From contig CP166298.1 of NCBI GenBank assembly GCA_041281825.1, forward strand, positions 5,394,001 to 5,458,000: a stretch of 64,000 bases of DNA, in the 5' to 3' direction. Positions 1-8,632 of this stretch are shown here, piece by piece; positions within the stretch are counted from its first letter, which is position 1; the number at the start of each line of letters is the position of its first letter. Made by a program: the position numbers and the translations under genes. A model generated the notes under the pieces. That model was not told the DNA's origin and did no database searches. It saw only the letters and a list, made by a program, of their open reading frames with translations. The stretch comes from Paenibacillus_D tarimensis_A. GTDB lineage: Bacteria > Bacillota > Bacilli > Paenibacillales > Paenibacillaceae.

Positions 1-655
1 GGAATATTCGATACCCTACTCGCGGATCGTTGATCATTGGGGTATCGGGGAATTCCTCTTTCGCCTTGTACAGATATTGCTCTAACGAAGCAAAATCCTT
101 GATTTCCGGAAGATTCCATTCTTTTCTCAAGTCTTCGCGGTACAGTACGCCTTCGCCGCCCGCTCCCGGCTTTCCGAATTGCGGAATGCCGAACAGTTTG
201 CCGCCCAGCTCAACGCGTTCAAGTGCGCCGTTATAATGCTTAACCAACTCGGGAACTTCTCCCAGCAGAGGTTTCAAATCCGCGAACGCGTTCTTCTGCG
301 CAAAGCTTGGATAATCCGACCAGCCGCCGCCGACGTACAGATCGTATTCCTTGGCCACAATGGCGCGGCTGATCTGATTTTTCTCGTCGCCCCACGGAAT
401 GAAGTCGAACCGGATTTTGGCCCCCAGATCTTTAACGGTAAGCTCGTCAAGCTGCTTGTAGAACTCGTCCATGCCTGTTTGCGGTTCCGTACCCATCGTA
501 ATGGATTTCAACTCGACAATTTTCTCAGGTTTGTTGCTTTCGGAACCGGTCGTATCGCTTCCTCGGCCCGTATTCGTTGATGAGCATGCGGCCGTAATAG
601 CCAGCATAAAAACCAGCACTACGGATACAAACGCTTTCATGTTTAATGCTTTCAA
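1..655 (-). CDS. ABC transporter sugar-binding lipoprotein (partial, runs off left edge)
   Basis: Extracellular solute-binding protein of the family that serves LplB/LplC-type sugar importers; it would capture an oligosaccharide outside the membrane. The minus strand is open to base 1, so the C-terminus is missing. I chose a TTG start at 655 because GGAGGGG lies 6 bases before it; an ATG at 640 is the alternative but sits about 20 bases from that site. The N-terminus is a lipoprotein signal ending ITAAC (Cys24), followed by a Ser/Thr/Gly-rich linker. It is the last visible gene of an operon: response regulator, kinase, permease, permease, binding protein. Substrate cannot be read from sequence. 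Confidence 0.85.
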   Translation of the reverse strand, partial: MKALNMKAFVSVVLVFMLAITAACSSTNTGRGSDTTGSESNKPEKIVELKSITMGTEPQTGMDEFYKQLDELTVKDLGAKIRFDFIPWGDEKNQISRAIVAKEYDLYVGGGWSDYPSFAQKNAFADLKPLLGEVPELVKHYNGALERVELGGKLFGIPQFGKPGAGGEGVLYREDLRKEWNLPEIKDFASLEQYLYKAKEEFPDTPMINDPRVGYRIF

Positions 656-692
656 AACAATCCCCTCCGTGTTTGTATTATATATGTTTAGA

Positions 693-726
693 GAGAGAAA
701 ACATCCGATTTGAATGGCTTTCTCTC
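693..726 (-). terminator. Hairpin between permease and binding-protein genes
   Basis: An 8-bp perfect stem (GAGAGAAA/TTTCTCTC) with an 18-base loop lies in the 126-bp gap. There is no U-tract, so it is more likely an RNA-processing or stability hairpin setting permease versus binding-protein levels than a full terminator. Confidence 0.35.
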
Positions 727-781
727 ATAAACAGCAAAGTTAAACGGGAGATATCCATGTTCGGACATCAACGTCCCGCAC

Positions 782-1696
782 TCAACCTTTAACGCCTCCC
801 ATAATAAGCCCGCTGACAAAATAACGCTGCGCATACGGATAAAACAATAATACGGGACCGGTAGCCAGCATCGCTGTAGCCAGCTTCATCGTTTCGGTCG
901 GCATCTGCTCCACAATAACTTGCGAGTCTCTCACCGCATCGGTTACACGGGCCAGCATCCGGTACAGCAAATATTGCAAGCCCCATTTATCCTTGTCCGT
1001 CATCAAGTAGAGACTGTAGCCAAACCAGTTGTTCCAATAACCAAGCGCCAGAAACAAGCCGATCGTTGCCATTGCGGGCTTCGACAGCGGGAGCATGATT
1101 TGCCAATATACACGGAAATCCCCCGCCCCGTCAATCCGCGCCGACTCCACCAGCGAATGCGGGATGCTCTTGATGAAATTGCGGAATAACAAAATAAAGA
1201 ACGGTGTCATCAACCCGGGAAGAATAATGGCCCATAGCGTATGGTTCAATTTCAGCAAATTGGCATTGACCAAATAAGAAGGAATCAATCCTCCGCTGAA
1301 CAATGTCGTAAAGTAGATAAAAAATGCCGCCTTATCCCGGTGCTTGAAATCCGGCCGTGATAGGACAAACCCGCCCATGGAGGTGAACAGGAGCCCCAAT
1401 AAGGTGCCGAGAACCGTGACATAAATCGTCACCAGGTAAGCCCTCCCGATTGTAACCCCAAGCGTTGAAAACACAACTTCGTAGGCTTGTAAAGAAAATT
1501 CCTGCGGAAAAAGCGAGTATCCGTTTATGGCAATCGCGGATTCGCTGCTGAAGGAACCCGAAAGCATCAAAATAAACGGTAAAACGCATATCGCTGCGAA
1601 AAATAGTACAACTATGACGGCAATGACGTTAAATACTTTAGAGCCCGCATCCTGCCGGATCGCATTTTTAGGTTGCCCTGCAGCTATCTCAGCCAT
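782..1696 (-). CDS. Carbohydrate ABC transporter permease, LplC/YtcP type
   Basis: Inner-membrane permease of a CUT1 sugar importer, 304 residues, about six membrane segments starting near residue 25. The cytoplasmic EAA loop appears as SARIDGAGDFRVYWQIMLP (around residue 185), the docking site for the ATPase. The C-terminus has the PFAQRYFVSGLIMGGVKG-like ending typical of LplC permeases (here PYAQRYFV...GGVKG). It follows the LplB-type permease by 14 bp, so the two are co-transcribed and form a heterodimer. No ATPase gene is present; a shared MsmX-like ATPase elsewhere is expected from knowledge of this family. Confidence 0.93.
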   Translation of the reverse strand: MAEIAAGQPKNAIRQDAGSKVFNVIAVIVVLFFAAICVLPFILMLSGSFSSESAIAINGYSLFPQEFSLQAYEVVFSTLGVTIGRAYLVTIYVTVLGTLLGLLFTSMGGFVLSRPDFKHRDKAAFFIYFTTLFSGGLIPSYLVNANLLKLNHTLWAIILPGLMTPFFILLFRNFIKSIPHSLVESARIDGAGDFRVYWQIMLPLSKPAMATIGLFLALGYWNNWFGYSLYLMTDKDKWGLQYLLYRMLARVTDAVRDSQVIVEQMPTETMKLATAMLATGPVLLFYPYAQRYFVSGLIMGGVKG

Positions 1697-1710
1697 GTAA
1701 AAACCCCCTT

Positions 1711-2679
1711 CTAGAACAACGCGTTATCCCGGTCGACTTTTCTGACGATCGCGTTCACTGTCACAATGAGAATCAAACCGAATACGGATTGAAACAAGCC
1801 GGCCGCCGATCCAAGACCCAGGCTGAAGTTCACGGTCAGGGAGCGGTAGACATACGTATCAATGATATCTGTTGCATTCATCAGCAATCCGTTGTTGCCG
1901 ACAAGATTCCAGAACAATTCAAATTGTCCGCGCATGATATTTCCTACCGAAAATAGAACCAGAATGATCACGGTCGGCTTCAGCAAGGGAAGCGTAATGT
2001 GAAGAATACGCTGCCATTTCGAGGCGCCGTCCACATAAGCCGCTTCGTAAACGCTCTCATCAATGCCATGGATGGCCGCCAAATAGATGACGCTGCCGTA
2101 ACCCAAACCCTTCCAAACTTCGACTCCGATAATAATGAAGGGCCAAGCCTCCGGCGTCGCATAGAAATCGAACTTCTCAAAACCAAGAGCCGTGATAACG
2201 CTGTTAATAAAACCATAATTGTAGTTGAACAAATTGTAGGCGATTGAAGCTACAATAACCATTGAAACAAAATAAGGCATAAACATCAGCGTTTGCGTTG
2301 TCTTCACAAATTTTTTGTACGTCAGCTCCTTGAGCAGCACCGCAACGGCGATCTGGAAGAAGTTGTTCAGCACTATAAAAGCGACATTGTAGAGGACGGT
2401 ATTGCGGATTAACAGCCATAATATTGAATCCATACCGCCTCTGAATAGAAATTCGAAATTTTTCAGCCCGACAAAAGGACTTAATAACCCTTTGCTGAAA
2501 TCGTAATCAATAAACGCATAGTACAAACCAAACATCGGGATATACGAAAACGCAATGAAGAATACGATCATAGGAAGCAGCATAAAATAATAGGTTTTAT
2601 GGGCTCTGAAGTCTGTGAAATATTTACCCTTTTCTCTCTCCCTTTCCTTCTTCGAAATCACTGCAGCTGCTTGTGCCAT
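1711..2679 (-). CDS. ABC transporter permease, LplB/YtcQ-operon type
   Basis: Partner permease of the importer, 322 residues. The N-terminus is cytoplasmic and charged (residues 1-30), followed by six predicted membrane helices. The EAA motif is seen as EAAYVDGASKWQRILHITLP near residue 217. LplB-type permeases carry a FIDYDFSKGL-like loop after helix 1, visible near residue 77. It lies 60 bp after the kinase stop, and the start is preceded by a GGAAGGTG-like ribosome site. The substrate is unknown; the linked sensor kinase suggests an extracellular oligosaccharide. Confidence 0.93.
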   Translation of the reverse strand: MAQAAAVISKKEREREKGKYFTDFRAHKTYYFMLLPMIVFFIAFSYIPMFGLYYAFIDYDFSKGLLSPFVGLKNFEFLFRGGMDSILWLLIRNTVLYNVAFIVLNNFFQIAVAVLLKELTYKKFVKTTQTLMFMPYFVSMVIVASIAYNLFNYNYGFINSVITALGFEKFDFYATPEAWPFIIIGVEVWKGLGYGSVIYLAAIHGIDESVYEAAYVDGASKWQRILHITLPLLKPTVIILVLFSVGNIMRGQFELFWNLVGNNGLLMNATDIIDTYVYRSLTVNFSLGLGSAAGLFQSVFGLILIVTVNAIVRKVDRDNALF

Positions 2680-2739
2680 TTCATCACCTTCCCTCTAATA
2701 AATATTAACAACGGAAGGAAGGAGGAGAATATAACACTT

Positions 2740-4503
2740 TTACAAGATTTCTTGTACTTTTCGCTGATTCGACATACGAATCGCCGGGACGTCGATGATG
2801 ACGTTAGTTCCCGTTCCGGGCGCACTTTCGAAACGCAGGCAGGTTTGCTCGTCAAAATACAGTTCAAGGCGCTTTTCGATATTTTTTACGCCGTAGCCGC
2901 TCCCGCGATAACCCGGCCGAGGGCTGCTATCCGTTATCATACCCGGACCGTCATCCGTAACGGACAAGAACAGCCGCCCGCCGTGTACCTTTCCTTTAAT
3001 AGCAATCGTCCCAGTCCCATACGGGTTCTCCGAGATTCCATGCACAATGGCGTTCTCCACCAGAGGCTGGAGCGTAATTTTCGGAATCAGGCATGTCTTT
3101 GCTTCTTCCTCCACATCAATTTCAACGTCGATTTTTCCTTTATAGCGTTTCTGCTGTATTTCAATATAGAACCTGCATAACCGCAATTCATCTCCAACGG
3201 TAACGAGGTCCTCGCCTTTGTTCAATGTCAGCTTGTAATAATCCGACAACGCGTAAATAATCTGCTGAATATTTTCCCGCTCTCCCTTTTGCGCCATCCA
3301 GATCAGCATGTCCAATGTGTTGTAAAGAAAATGAGGATTAATCTGGGACTGCAGCGCTTTGAGCTCCGCTTCCTTCTTTTCCAGCCCCAATCTGTATTGC
3401 TCCCGAAGCAGCCTTTGCACGTTGTCAATCATGTAGTTGTAACTCGAAACGAGTCTCCCCACTTCGTCTTCCCGGGGTTTGATATCCAGCCGCTGAAGCC
3501 AGCCTTTCCGCACCCGGTCCATTTTTTTTGTCAGCAATAATACGCGGTATGTCATGGATCTGGTAATCGGAAAAATCAAAATAAGCAGCAGACCGCTGAC
3601 AAATAGATAGACGGTAACGATTTGGGCGCCCACTTTATTCACCGCCGCCGAAGCCGCGTTCTGCGGAATGACGGATATCAGGTATATGCCCGTATTTTCG
3701 ATTTGGCTGCCCCGAACCAGATAGGTCTCCTCCTCCACCGTTACCTCAGTAAAGCCGCTCCCGCTTCCCGGCTTTATCGGCAGACGGGAAGGCTCGAATC
3801 GCATATCTCCGCTATTAGCGATCATTTTGCCTTCTTCGGTAATCAAGTAAATAAATTGTTCGGGTACCGACTTAGTCAAGGTTTGACGGATGTCCTTCAA
3901 ATCCAGATTAATGGCCACTACACCCAGAGATTTCTGATAATCCTTCGAATCCCAGAACATTTTGCCCAAGGTTAAATATTTCGTCGAGTCAATTGAGCCT
4001 TCATCCTCGTACAACAGCCATGTCGAGGCCCCGCCGTTGGCGTAAATTTTCCGCACCCATTCACGGTCTTCGATAATGCCGATCTTACGAAAACGGGTAT
4101 CCGCTCCGGTCACTACAAACTGGCTGTCGATATAGTAAAGGATATGATCAACCTCCGAGCTGGCCTCTATAATTTGCGTGTAGGCGGAGACTTCCTCAAA
4201 ATCGATCAATTGTTGCCCGATATCCCTTGTTTTTGGATCTGCGGTTAAAGCGGAGCTGAGCGTTTCATTTACAAGGACCATCGAGGATATCTTCTCAATA
4301 CGCGACATTTTCCCGGACAACGTGGAGAGCGTCTGTTCAAAGTTTTGATTGGCGGCATAGTTCTGGCTTTGGAGCGAAGCGCCCCGGATCTCACCGTACG
4401 ATTCGACGAATATGACGGACAACGGCACCAGACCCACCAGCGCAAACAGGATCAGCAGCTTCTTTCTTAGAGACATATTTAAAAACCAGGCCGCCAGTTT
4501 CAT
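2740..4503 (-). CDS. Sensor histidine kinase, YesM family
   Basis: Membrane sensor of 587 residues. A first membrane helix (about 13-32), an extracellular Cache-like sensor (about 35-285), a second helix (about 292-312) and a HAMP linker precede a His_kinase domain with the phosphoacceptor in QINPHFLYNTLD (about residue 392) and an HATPase domain (N-box LVENAIVHG, G-box DDGPGM). The start at 4503 overlaps the regulator stop in an ATGA arrangement; a 30-codon upstream extension of the frame would lie inside the regulator gene and is unlikely. It should phosphorylate the adjacent response regulator on sensing sugar or binding protein. Confidence 0.93.
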   Translation of the reverse strand: MKLAAWFLNMSLRKKLLILFALVGLVPLSVIFVESYGEIRGASLQSQNYAANQNFEQTLSTLSGKMSRIEKISSMVLVNETLSSALTADPKTRDIGQQLIDFEEVSAYTQIIEASSEVDHILYYIDSQFVVTGADTRFRKIGIIEDREWVRKIYANGGASTWLLYEDEGSIDSTKYLTLGKMFWDSKDYQKSLGVVAINLDLKDIRQTLTKSVPEQFIYLITEEGKMIANSGDMRFEPSRLPIKPGSGSGFTEVTVEEETYLVRGSQIENTGIYLISVIPQNAASAAVNKVGAQIVTVYLFVSGLLLILIFPITRSMTYRVLLLTKKMDRVRKGWLQRLDIKPREDEVGRLVSSYNYMIDNVQRLLREQYRLGLEKKEAELKALQSQINPHFLYNTLDMLIWMAQKGERENIQQIIYALSDYYKLTLNKGEDLVTVGDELRLCRFYIEIQQKRYKGKIDVEIDVEEEAKTCLIPKITLQPLVENAIVHGISENPYGTGTIAIKGKVHGGRLFLSVTDDGPGMITDSSPRPGYRGSGYGVKNIEKRLELYFDEQTCLRFESAPGTGTNVIIDVPAIRMSNQRKVQEIL

Positions 4504-6011
4504 TGCATGGCCATCCTTCTGTATTCCATCGGAGTCAAGCCGGTTGCCTCTCTGAATACCTTGGTGAAATAACTTGCGCTTGCATAGCCGCACAGCTCGG
4601 CAATAACATTAATTCTGTAATGTTCGTTGACGAGCAGCTTCTTGGCCAGCTCCAGCCGGTACTCCCCCATGTATTGCTTCATCGTCATCCCGGTTTCATG
4701 CTTGAACAGCATGCCGAGGTGCGCGGTTGATAAATGCACATGCTCGGCAATCTCCCGCACATCCAAATCTACATTGGAGCAATGGGAAGCAATGTAATCC
4801 ATCACATCCCGGACGACCCTCGAATAATGCGATGTTTGCTCTACTTCCTCGTTATAAGCGACAATAAGCTGCAGCATGAGCTGCTTGACTTCGTGAATGG
4901 AAATACAATCGCAAAAAGATTGCTCGAGCTCTTCGAGGCTGCAGATCCTATCCAATTTGACAATCAGGTTGTTTTTCTCGCGAAGCATCGCCTGCGCAAA
5001 GGAATAGAATAAAGCGTTTACCTTCTCTTTCCCCGGGTACTCCATTTCGCTGAAATGAGTGCAGACCGATTCGAACCAGCCGCTTAGCTTGTTCGGCTCG
5101 TTCTTTAATATATGGAGAAAGTCCGAATACAGGTCGCTGCCCGGATCCGCCTCTCTTTTCTGTTTATCGTAATGAAAAGAACGAATGTGCGGATGATAAA
5201 AAGAGCGGTCCAAGGCCGCGAGCGCAGTTTGACAGCTTTCCGGAACGTCGGCAAGGCCGATTGTCAAAGCCCCTAAACCCGCATAAAATCGGTTATTCCG
5301 TTGTACAAACAGATCAGCGGCATATTTGACCCGGCTTACATCTTGCTTCTCCAATGCCAGAATAACCAAATATTTATTTTCCCCCAGATAAGCGCAGACC
5401 GAAGGAATCCGATTAGACTTCCAGAAGGCGTTTAACGCTGATATGGCATTTTCTTGAGATAACTCACCTGACGTATGCCAAGCGACCAAACAGACATAGC
5501 TCTTATCCGCCGGAAAATCGATTTCCCCGCAAAGATGGATAATCTCATTCATATGGCTTGTTTTATTTTTAAGCAGATCCGCCAGTTTCTGTCGTTGCAA
5601 ATCTTTCTTCTCGTCAGCTATGTCATCGAGTTTTTGCTTTTGATGAATATAATCAACCGTCTTTTGAATCGCCGCTTCAATTTCGTGCAGCTTAATCGGT
5701 TTTTCGATATAATCCACGGCGGACAGCTTGATGGCGCTCTTCAAATACGCAATATCCATATAAGCGCTCATAAACAATAACTTGCTGTCTCCGCACTTCT
5801 CGGCCAATTTTTCCGCAAGCTCAATGCCGCTCAGCTTCGGCATCCTGATATCGGTAAGCACAATATCCGGCTGAAGCAGCGATGCGATCCGAAGCGCCTC
5901 GGCTCCATCTTTAGCCTGCATGATGTTGTCTATTCCATACTTTTCCCATTCGATGGTTTCCACTAATCCCTGTCTTGTGTAATCATCGTCATCTGCAATT
6001 AGTATTTTCAT
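4500..6011 (-). CDS. Response regulator with AraC-type DNA-binding domain, YesN family
   Basis: 503 residues. The receiver domain (1-120) has the acidic pair DDD near residue 8, the phosphoacceptor Asp in DIVLTDIRMP (about 54) and the conserved Lys in YIEKPIKL (about 104). A long middle region (130-395) of unknown role follows, and two helix-turn-helix motifs of an AraC domain end the protein (about 400-500). It is first in the operon, 4 bp overlapping the kinase gene, and probably activates the downstream importer genes. The upstream 600 bp holds no other intact gene. Confidence 0.93.
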   Translation of the reverse strand: MKILIADDDDYTRQGLVETIEWEKYGIDNIMQAKDGAEALRIASLLQPDIVLTDIRMPKLSGIELAEKLAEKCGDSKLLFMSAYMDIAYLKSAIKLSAVDYIEKPIKLHEIEAAIQKTVDYIHQKQKLDDIADEKKDLQRQKLADLLKNKTSHMNEIIHLCGEIDFPADKSYVCLVAWHTSGELSQENAISALNAFWKSNRIPSVCAYLGENKYLVILALEKQDVSRVKYAADLFVQRNNRFYAGLGALTIGLADVPESCQTALAALDRSFYHPHIRSFHYDKQKREADPGSDLYSDFLHILKNEPNKLSGWFESVCTHFSEMEYPGKEKVNALFYSFAQAMLREKNNLIVKLDRICSLEELEQSFCDCISIHEVKQLMLQLIVAYNEEVEQTSHYSRVVRDVMDYIASHCSNVDLDVREIAEHVHLSTAHLGMLFKHETGMTMKQYMGEYRLELAKKLLVNEHYRINVIAELCGYASASYFTKVFREATGLTPMEYRRMAMQ

Positions 6012-6430
6012 TGAATCTGCTCCTTACATAGCTTATCCCGACTCCGAAAACATGATGGTATATATTATACATTGAAGGCTGTTTTGAAAGTAGAACAATT
6101 CAATGACATCAATGGCAGGACTAGGGATCTTGGAAACTCCATAGGCGTCTCGTCTGGCCGGATCAAGACTGGGCGCTCGGGATTATAGTACCTCAGTCGG
6201 CGGACCGGCCTTACCAATTTGAGGTTATCGGCCCTCAGGGGCGAAGGCATATCCGAAATTCGCAATTGCGCTCCGGGCAACGTAAATGTTCAAGCGCCCC
6301 GCCCCCTGATTTTTAAATCGTGTTTATGGAAACAGGCCATCCCGCCATCCTTGGGCAGATGACCGAAGCAATATGTTCCCTCCTCCCTTCGAATGAATTT
6401 CATTCATTTATTCATTCGAGCCTCCACTGC
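6012..6430. other. Non-coding stretch before the two-component operon
   Basis: It should hold the operon promoter for the response regulator. A 71-codon minus frame (6065-6280) has no ribosome site and no recognisable family. I see no further gene here. Confidence 0.4.
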
Positions 6431-6511
6431 GACCAGGCGTTCAGAATGTTGCACGCAGTATCCCGTTAGCTGTGTTGCCTGTGATCTTTCACCGCAAGGC
6501 GTTCTGATAAG
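6431..6511 (-). pseudogene. Remnant of an alginate-lyase-family gene
   Basis: These 81 bases align almost without gaps to 10332-10413, inside the intact polysaccharide lyase gene. They encode the same conserved stretch (YQNAL-KITGNTANG...), but a TGA replaces the Trp codon and one base is missing before the RNILNAW part. Nothing recognisable remains on either side. It is a decayed fragment of a second lyase gene, or of a partial duplication. Direct comparison within the window supports this. Confidence 0.75.
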
Positions 6512-6583
6512 TGATGAACCAATATTATCAAAAAGGAATGAAATTCTCGTTGAAGCATTGGAAATCGTCACAGAATGAACTAA

Positions 6584-6616
6584 AACCGGCAGAGGAATAA
6601 AAACCTGCTGCCGGTT
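6584..6616 (-). terminator. Rho-independent terminator after pirin gene
   Basis: Stem AACCGGCAG/CTGCCGGTT directly downstream of the pirin stop codon, followed on the minus strand by TTTTAGTT. It closes the DoxX-pirin operon. Confidence 0.8.
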
Positions 6617-6623
6617 CTTGTCA

Positions 6624-7427
6624 TTAGCGTTTCGGATATAGCGGATAATTCACCGTTCTCGGCACGTCGATCAATATCAGCCGGACCGGTACGTCCTGTG
6701 CGGCATTGATCACCGCTTCGAATGCTTCGTGTGCATGCACGACGATGAAGTCGCGGTGCTTGAACGCCGACGGCGAGTGGTCGTCTGCGCCGAGCGCCCA
6801 CTTCCCATCCCCGCGTACGGCGAGCGCCGTTATGCTGCGGCCCTTCGCTGTCAGATGGCGGAACGTCTTGCCGGGCTCGATCGTGACGTCCCACATGAGG
6901 GCGTCGGCGACGAGCTTGATCGGGGAGCCTTCTCCCAGCACCGTTTTCTTCAAGGCGCCGTCCAGCTGCTCGATAGGGAACTGCTCGTGCTCATATTGGT
7001 TGTACGTCGGCCTCATCCGAAGCGCCTTCTCGATGTGCGGCTCGAACCAGATTTGGAAGCCTTCCATATCCGGACCGACGAACCGTTCCTCATGGCTAAC
7101 ACCGGAGCCGGTCTGCATCACCTGCGCGCCGCCAGGACCGACGGTGCTTCCCGTTCCCAGCGTATCGCCGTGAACCGCCGTGCCCTGAACCATATAAGTC
7201 ATAATTTCGAATCCTTTATGCGGGTGAAGCGGAATGTAACCGTCTTTCTCCGACGTCGCCCAAGCCCAGTAAAAGAGGGGGCCGACCCGCTTTACCACCG
7301 AGCCTTCGCCCGGGAAGCCGATCGGCTTCTGTTCTTTGATTTTACCGCCGTCGAACTCGCCGACTGCCTGAAGTCCAGGACCGTAAATTAATGTTTGCAC
7401 CTGAGTAGTCCCTCCTCTTGTTTTCAT
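6624..7427 (-). CDS. Pirin family protein
   Basis: Cytoplasmic double-cupin protein, 267 residues from the chosen start. The pirin N-terminal cupin shows the metal-ligand motif PLHPHKGFEIMTY with a second conserved His/Glu set (GVSHEERF), and the C-terminal pirin domain ends in FRHLTAKGRS and HEAFE segments. Family members include quercetin dioxygenases and redox-sensing regulators; the substrate here is unknown. The start at 7427 has GGAG 9 bases upstream; an ATG at 7436 is too close to that site. It follows the DoxX gene by 16 bp and is probably controlled by the adjacent MarR protein. Confidence 0.88.
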   Translation of the reverse strand: MKTRGGTTQVQTLIYGPGLQAVGEFDGGKIKEQKPIGFPGEGSVVKRVGPLFYWAWATSEKDGYIPLHPHKGFEIMTYMVQGTAVHGDTLGTGSTVGPGGAQVMQTGSGVSHEERFVGPDMEGFQIWFEPHIEKALRMRPTYNQYEHEQFPIEQLDGALKKTVLGEGSPIKLVADALMWDVTIEPGKTFRHLTAKGRSITALAVRGDGKWALGADDHSPSAFKHRDFIVVHAHEAFEAVINAAQDVPVRLILIDVPRTVNYPLYPKR

Positions 7428-7443
7428 TAATATCATCTCCTGT

Positions 7444-7833
7444 TCAGCCGATCGAAAATTCGCCCGGTCCGATCAACGCGAGCGCCAGTGAAATCGCCAT
7501 CAGAATAACGTTGTATTCAATTCCGTTCGACGTAACCCAGAAGCCGTTTTTGCCGTGTACCGTTACGATCGCCCCGATCATCAGGACGATGATCAGCGCT
7601 GCCGCCACCGGCAGCCACAGTCCAAGCACGAACAGCGCTCCGCCGATAACCTCGAATAATCCGATCACGAACGCGGCCGCTACGCCCGGCTTGACGCCGA
7701 TCGATTCCAGCCAGCCGCCTGTGCCCTTCAGCCCATAGCCGCCGAACCAGCCAAACAGCTTCTGAACCCCGTGTCCGATAAACGTCAAACCAAGAACCAA
7801 ACGAATTATTAACAAGCCAAGTGCGATACTCAT
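7444..7833 (-). CDS. DoxX family membrane protein
   Basis: 129 residues with four hydrophobic helices and the DoxX signature FIGHGVQKLFGWFGGYG near residues 17-33. DoxX/CatD-like proteins are membrane partners in thiol, quinone or catechol stress responses. First gene of a two-gene operon with pirin. A perfect 14-bp palindrome lies 34 bp upstream, matching one before the marR gene, so de-repression by the MarR regulator is inferred. Confidence 0.9.
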   Translation of the reverse strand: MSIALGLLIIRLVLGLTFIGHGVQKLFGWFGGYGLKGTGGWLESIGVKPGVAAAFVIGLFEVIGGALFVLGLWLPVAAALIIVLMIGAIVTVHGKNGFWVTSNGIEYNVILMAISLALALIGPGEFSIG

Positions 7834-7866
7834 AACTATATTCCTCCTATGTTTTAATATTAATTT

Positions 7867-7880
7867 TCTTAAATTTAAGA
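7867..7880. promoter_or_regulatory. Palindromic MarR operator upstream of doxX
   Basis: Perfect palindrome TCTTAAATTTAAGA, identical to the copy at 8450-8463 in front of the marR gene. Two identical perfect copies, one before each unit, are strong evidence for one regulator controlling both. Confidence 0.75.
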
Positions 7881-7973
7881 TATTTCGTAAAAAAAGAAGC
7901 TGTATTAGCCGTTAACCCGCAGGATGATGCGCCCGTACAAAAGTGGATACACGTCGCTTCGTGCGCCGGCCGG

Positions 7974-8417
7974 CTAAGTGAAGCTTCCCTGCGCCGCGAG
8001 TCCAAGCTTCTTCAACAGCTCGATCGCCTGCTCCCGTTCCTCGCAGGTCAAACCGTCCACCGCCTTGCGGATGGAATCTTTATGCTGCGGGAATACTTTG
8101 TCCATGAAGCTCTTTCCTTCATCGGTAATTTCGGCGTAGATGACTCTGCGATCCGTCGGGCATGCTGCTCGGCGGACATAGCCTTTGCTCTCCAGCTTAT
8201 CGACTACGTACGTGATGTTGCCGCTCGTCATCAGTATTTTGCTCCCGATTTGCTGAAGCGGCTGCTTGCCTTTGTGATACAGCAGCTCGAGCACGGCGAA
8301 TTCCGTTGGGTTCAAGCCGTAGCGGCGAATATCCTGGTGAGCGTGAGCCGTTACCCATTGCGTTGCCCTCGACAAGATGACGAACAGGTGAAGTGCGTTG
8401 TCGTCCGCTTCAGCCAT
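7974..8417 (-). CDS. MarR family transcriptional regulator
   Basis: 147 residues from the start chosen at 8417, which has GGAGGGGG about 7 bases upstream; the 28-codon longer frame would run through the operator. The winged-helix domain shows YGLNPTEFAVLELLYHKG, then MTSGNITYVVDKLESKGYVRR (recognition helix) and the DRRVIYAEITDEG wing. The protein probably binds the two flanking palindromes, repressing itself and doxX-pirin, with release by an electrophile, quinone or oxidant; the signal is inferred from the target genes only. Confidence 0.9.
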   Translation of the reverse strand: MAEADDNALHLFVILSRATQWVTAHAHQDIRRYGLNPTEFAVLELLYHKGKQPLQQIGSKILMTSGNITYVVDKLESKGYVRRAACPTDRRVIYAEITDEGKSFMDKVFPQHKDSIRKAVDGLTCEEREQAIELLKKLGLAAQGSFT

Positions 8418-8449
8418 ATTGGCCCCCTCCAATATCTTTAGTTTAATTG

Positions 8450-8463
8450 TCTTAAATTTAAGA
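8450..8463. promoter_or_regulatory. Palindromic MarR operator upstream of marR
   Basis: Second perfect TCTTAAATTTAAGA site, 33 bp upstream of the marR start; implies autoregulation. Confidence 0.72.
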
Positions 8464-8556
8464 TATATGATTTGTCGTTCATTGTCAAGCATTTGGAACA
8501 AAAAAGTTGCGCCCGCCCTTCGAGCTTAGTGTGCTCTTGACCGGACATAAGAGGAA

Positions 8557-8591
8557 AAGGCTCTATATCCATAGAGCTGACATAGAGCCTT
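8557..8591 (-). terminator. Terminator hairpin after polysaccharide lyase gene
   Basis: Ten-base perfect stem AAGGCTCTAT/ATAGAGCCTT, 42 bp past the lyase stop codon; on the minus strand it is followed by TTCC rather than a long U-run. Confidence 0.55.
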
Positions 8592-8632
8592 CTTTATTCG
8601 GATACCTCACCTGATTTGAACGTTACTCGGCT

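Noticed and set aside
179..580. Plus-strand frame opposite the first binding protein
   Set aside because: Shadow of the lipoprotein gene, which has signal peptide, lipobox and ribosome site.
6706..7391. Two long plus-strand frames opposite pirin
   Set aside because: Shadows from GC-rich codons; pirin motifs are clear on the minus strand.
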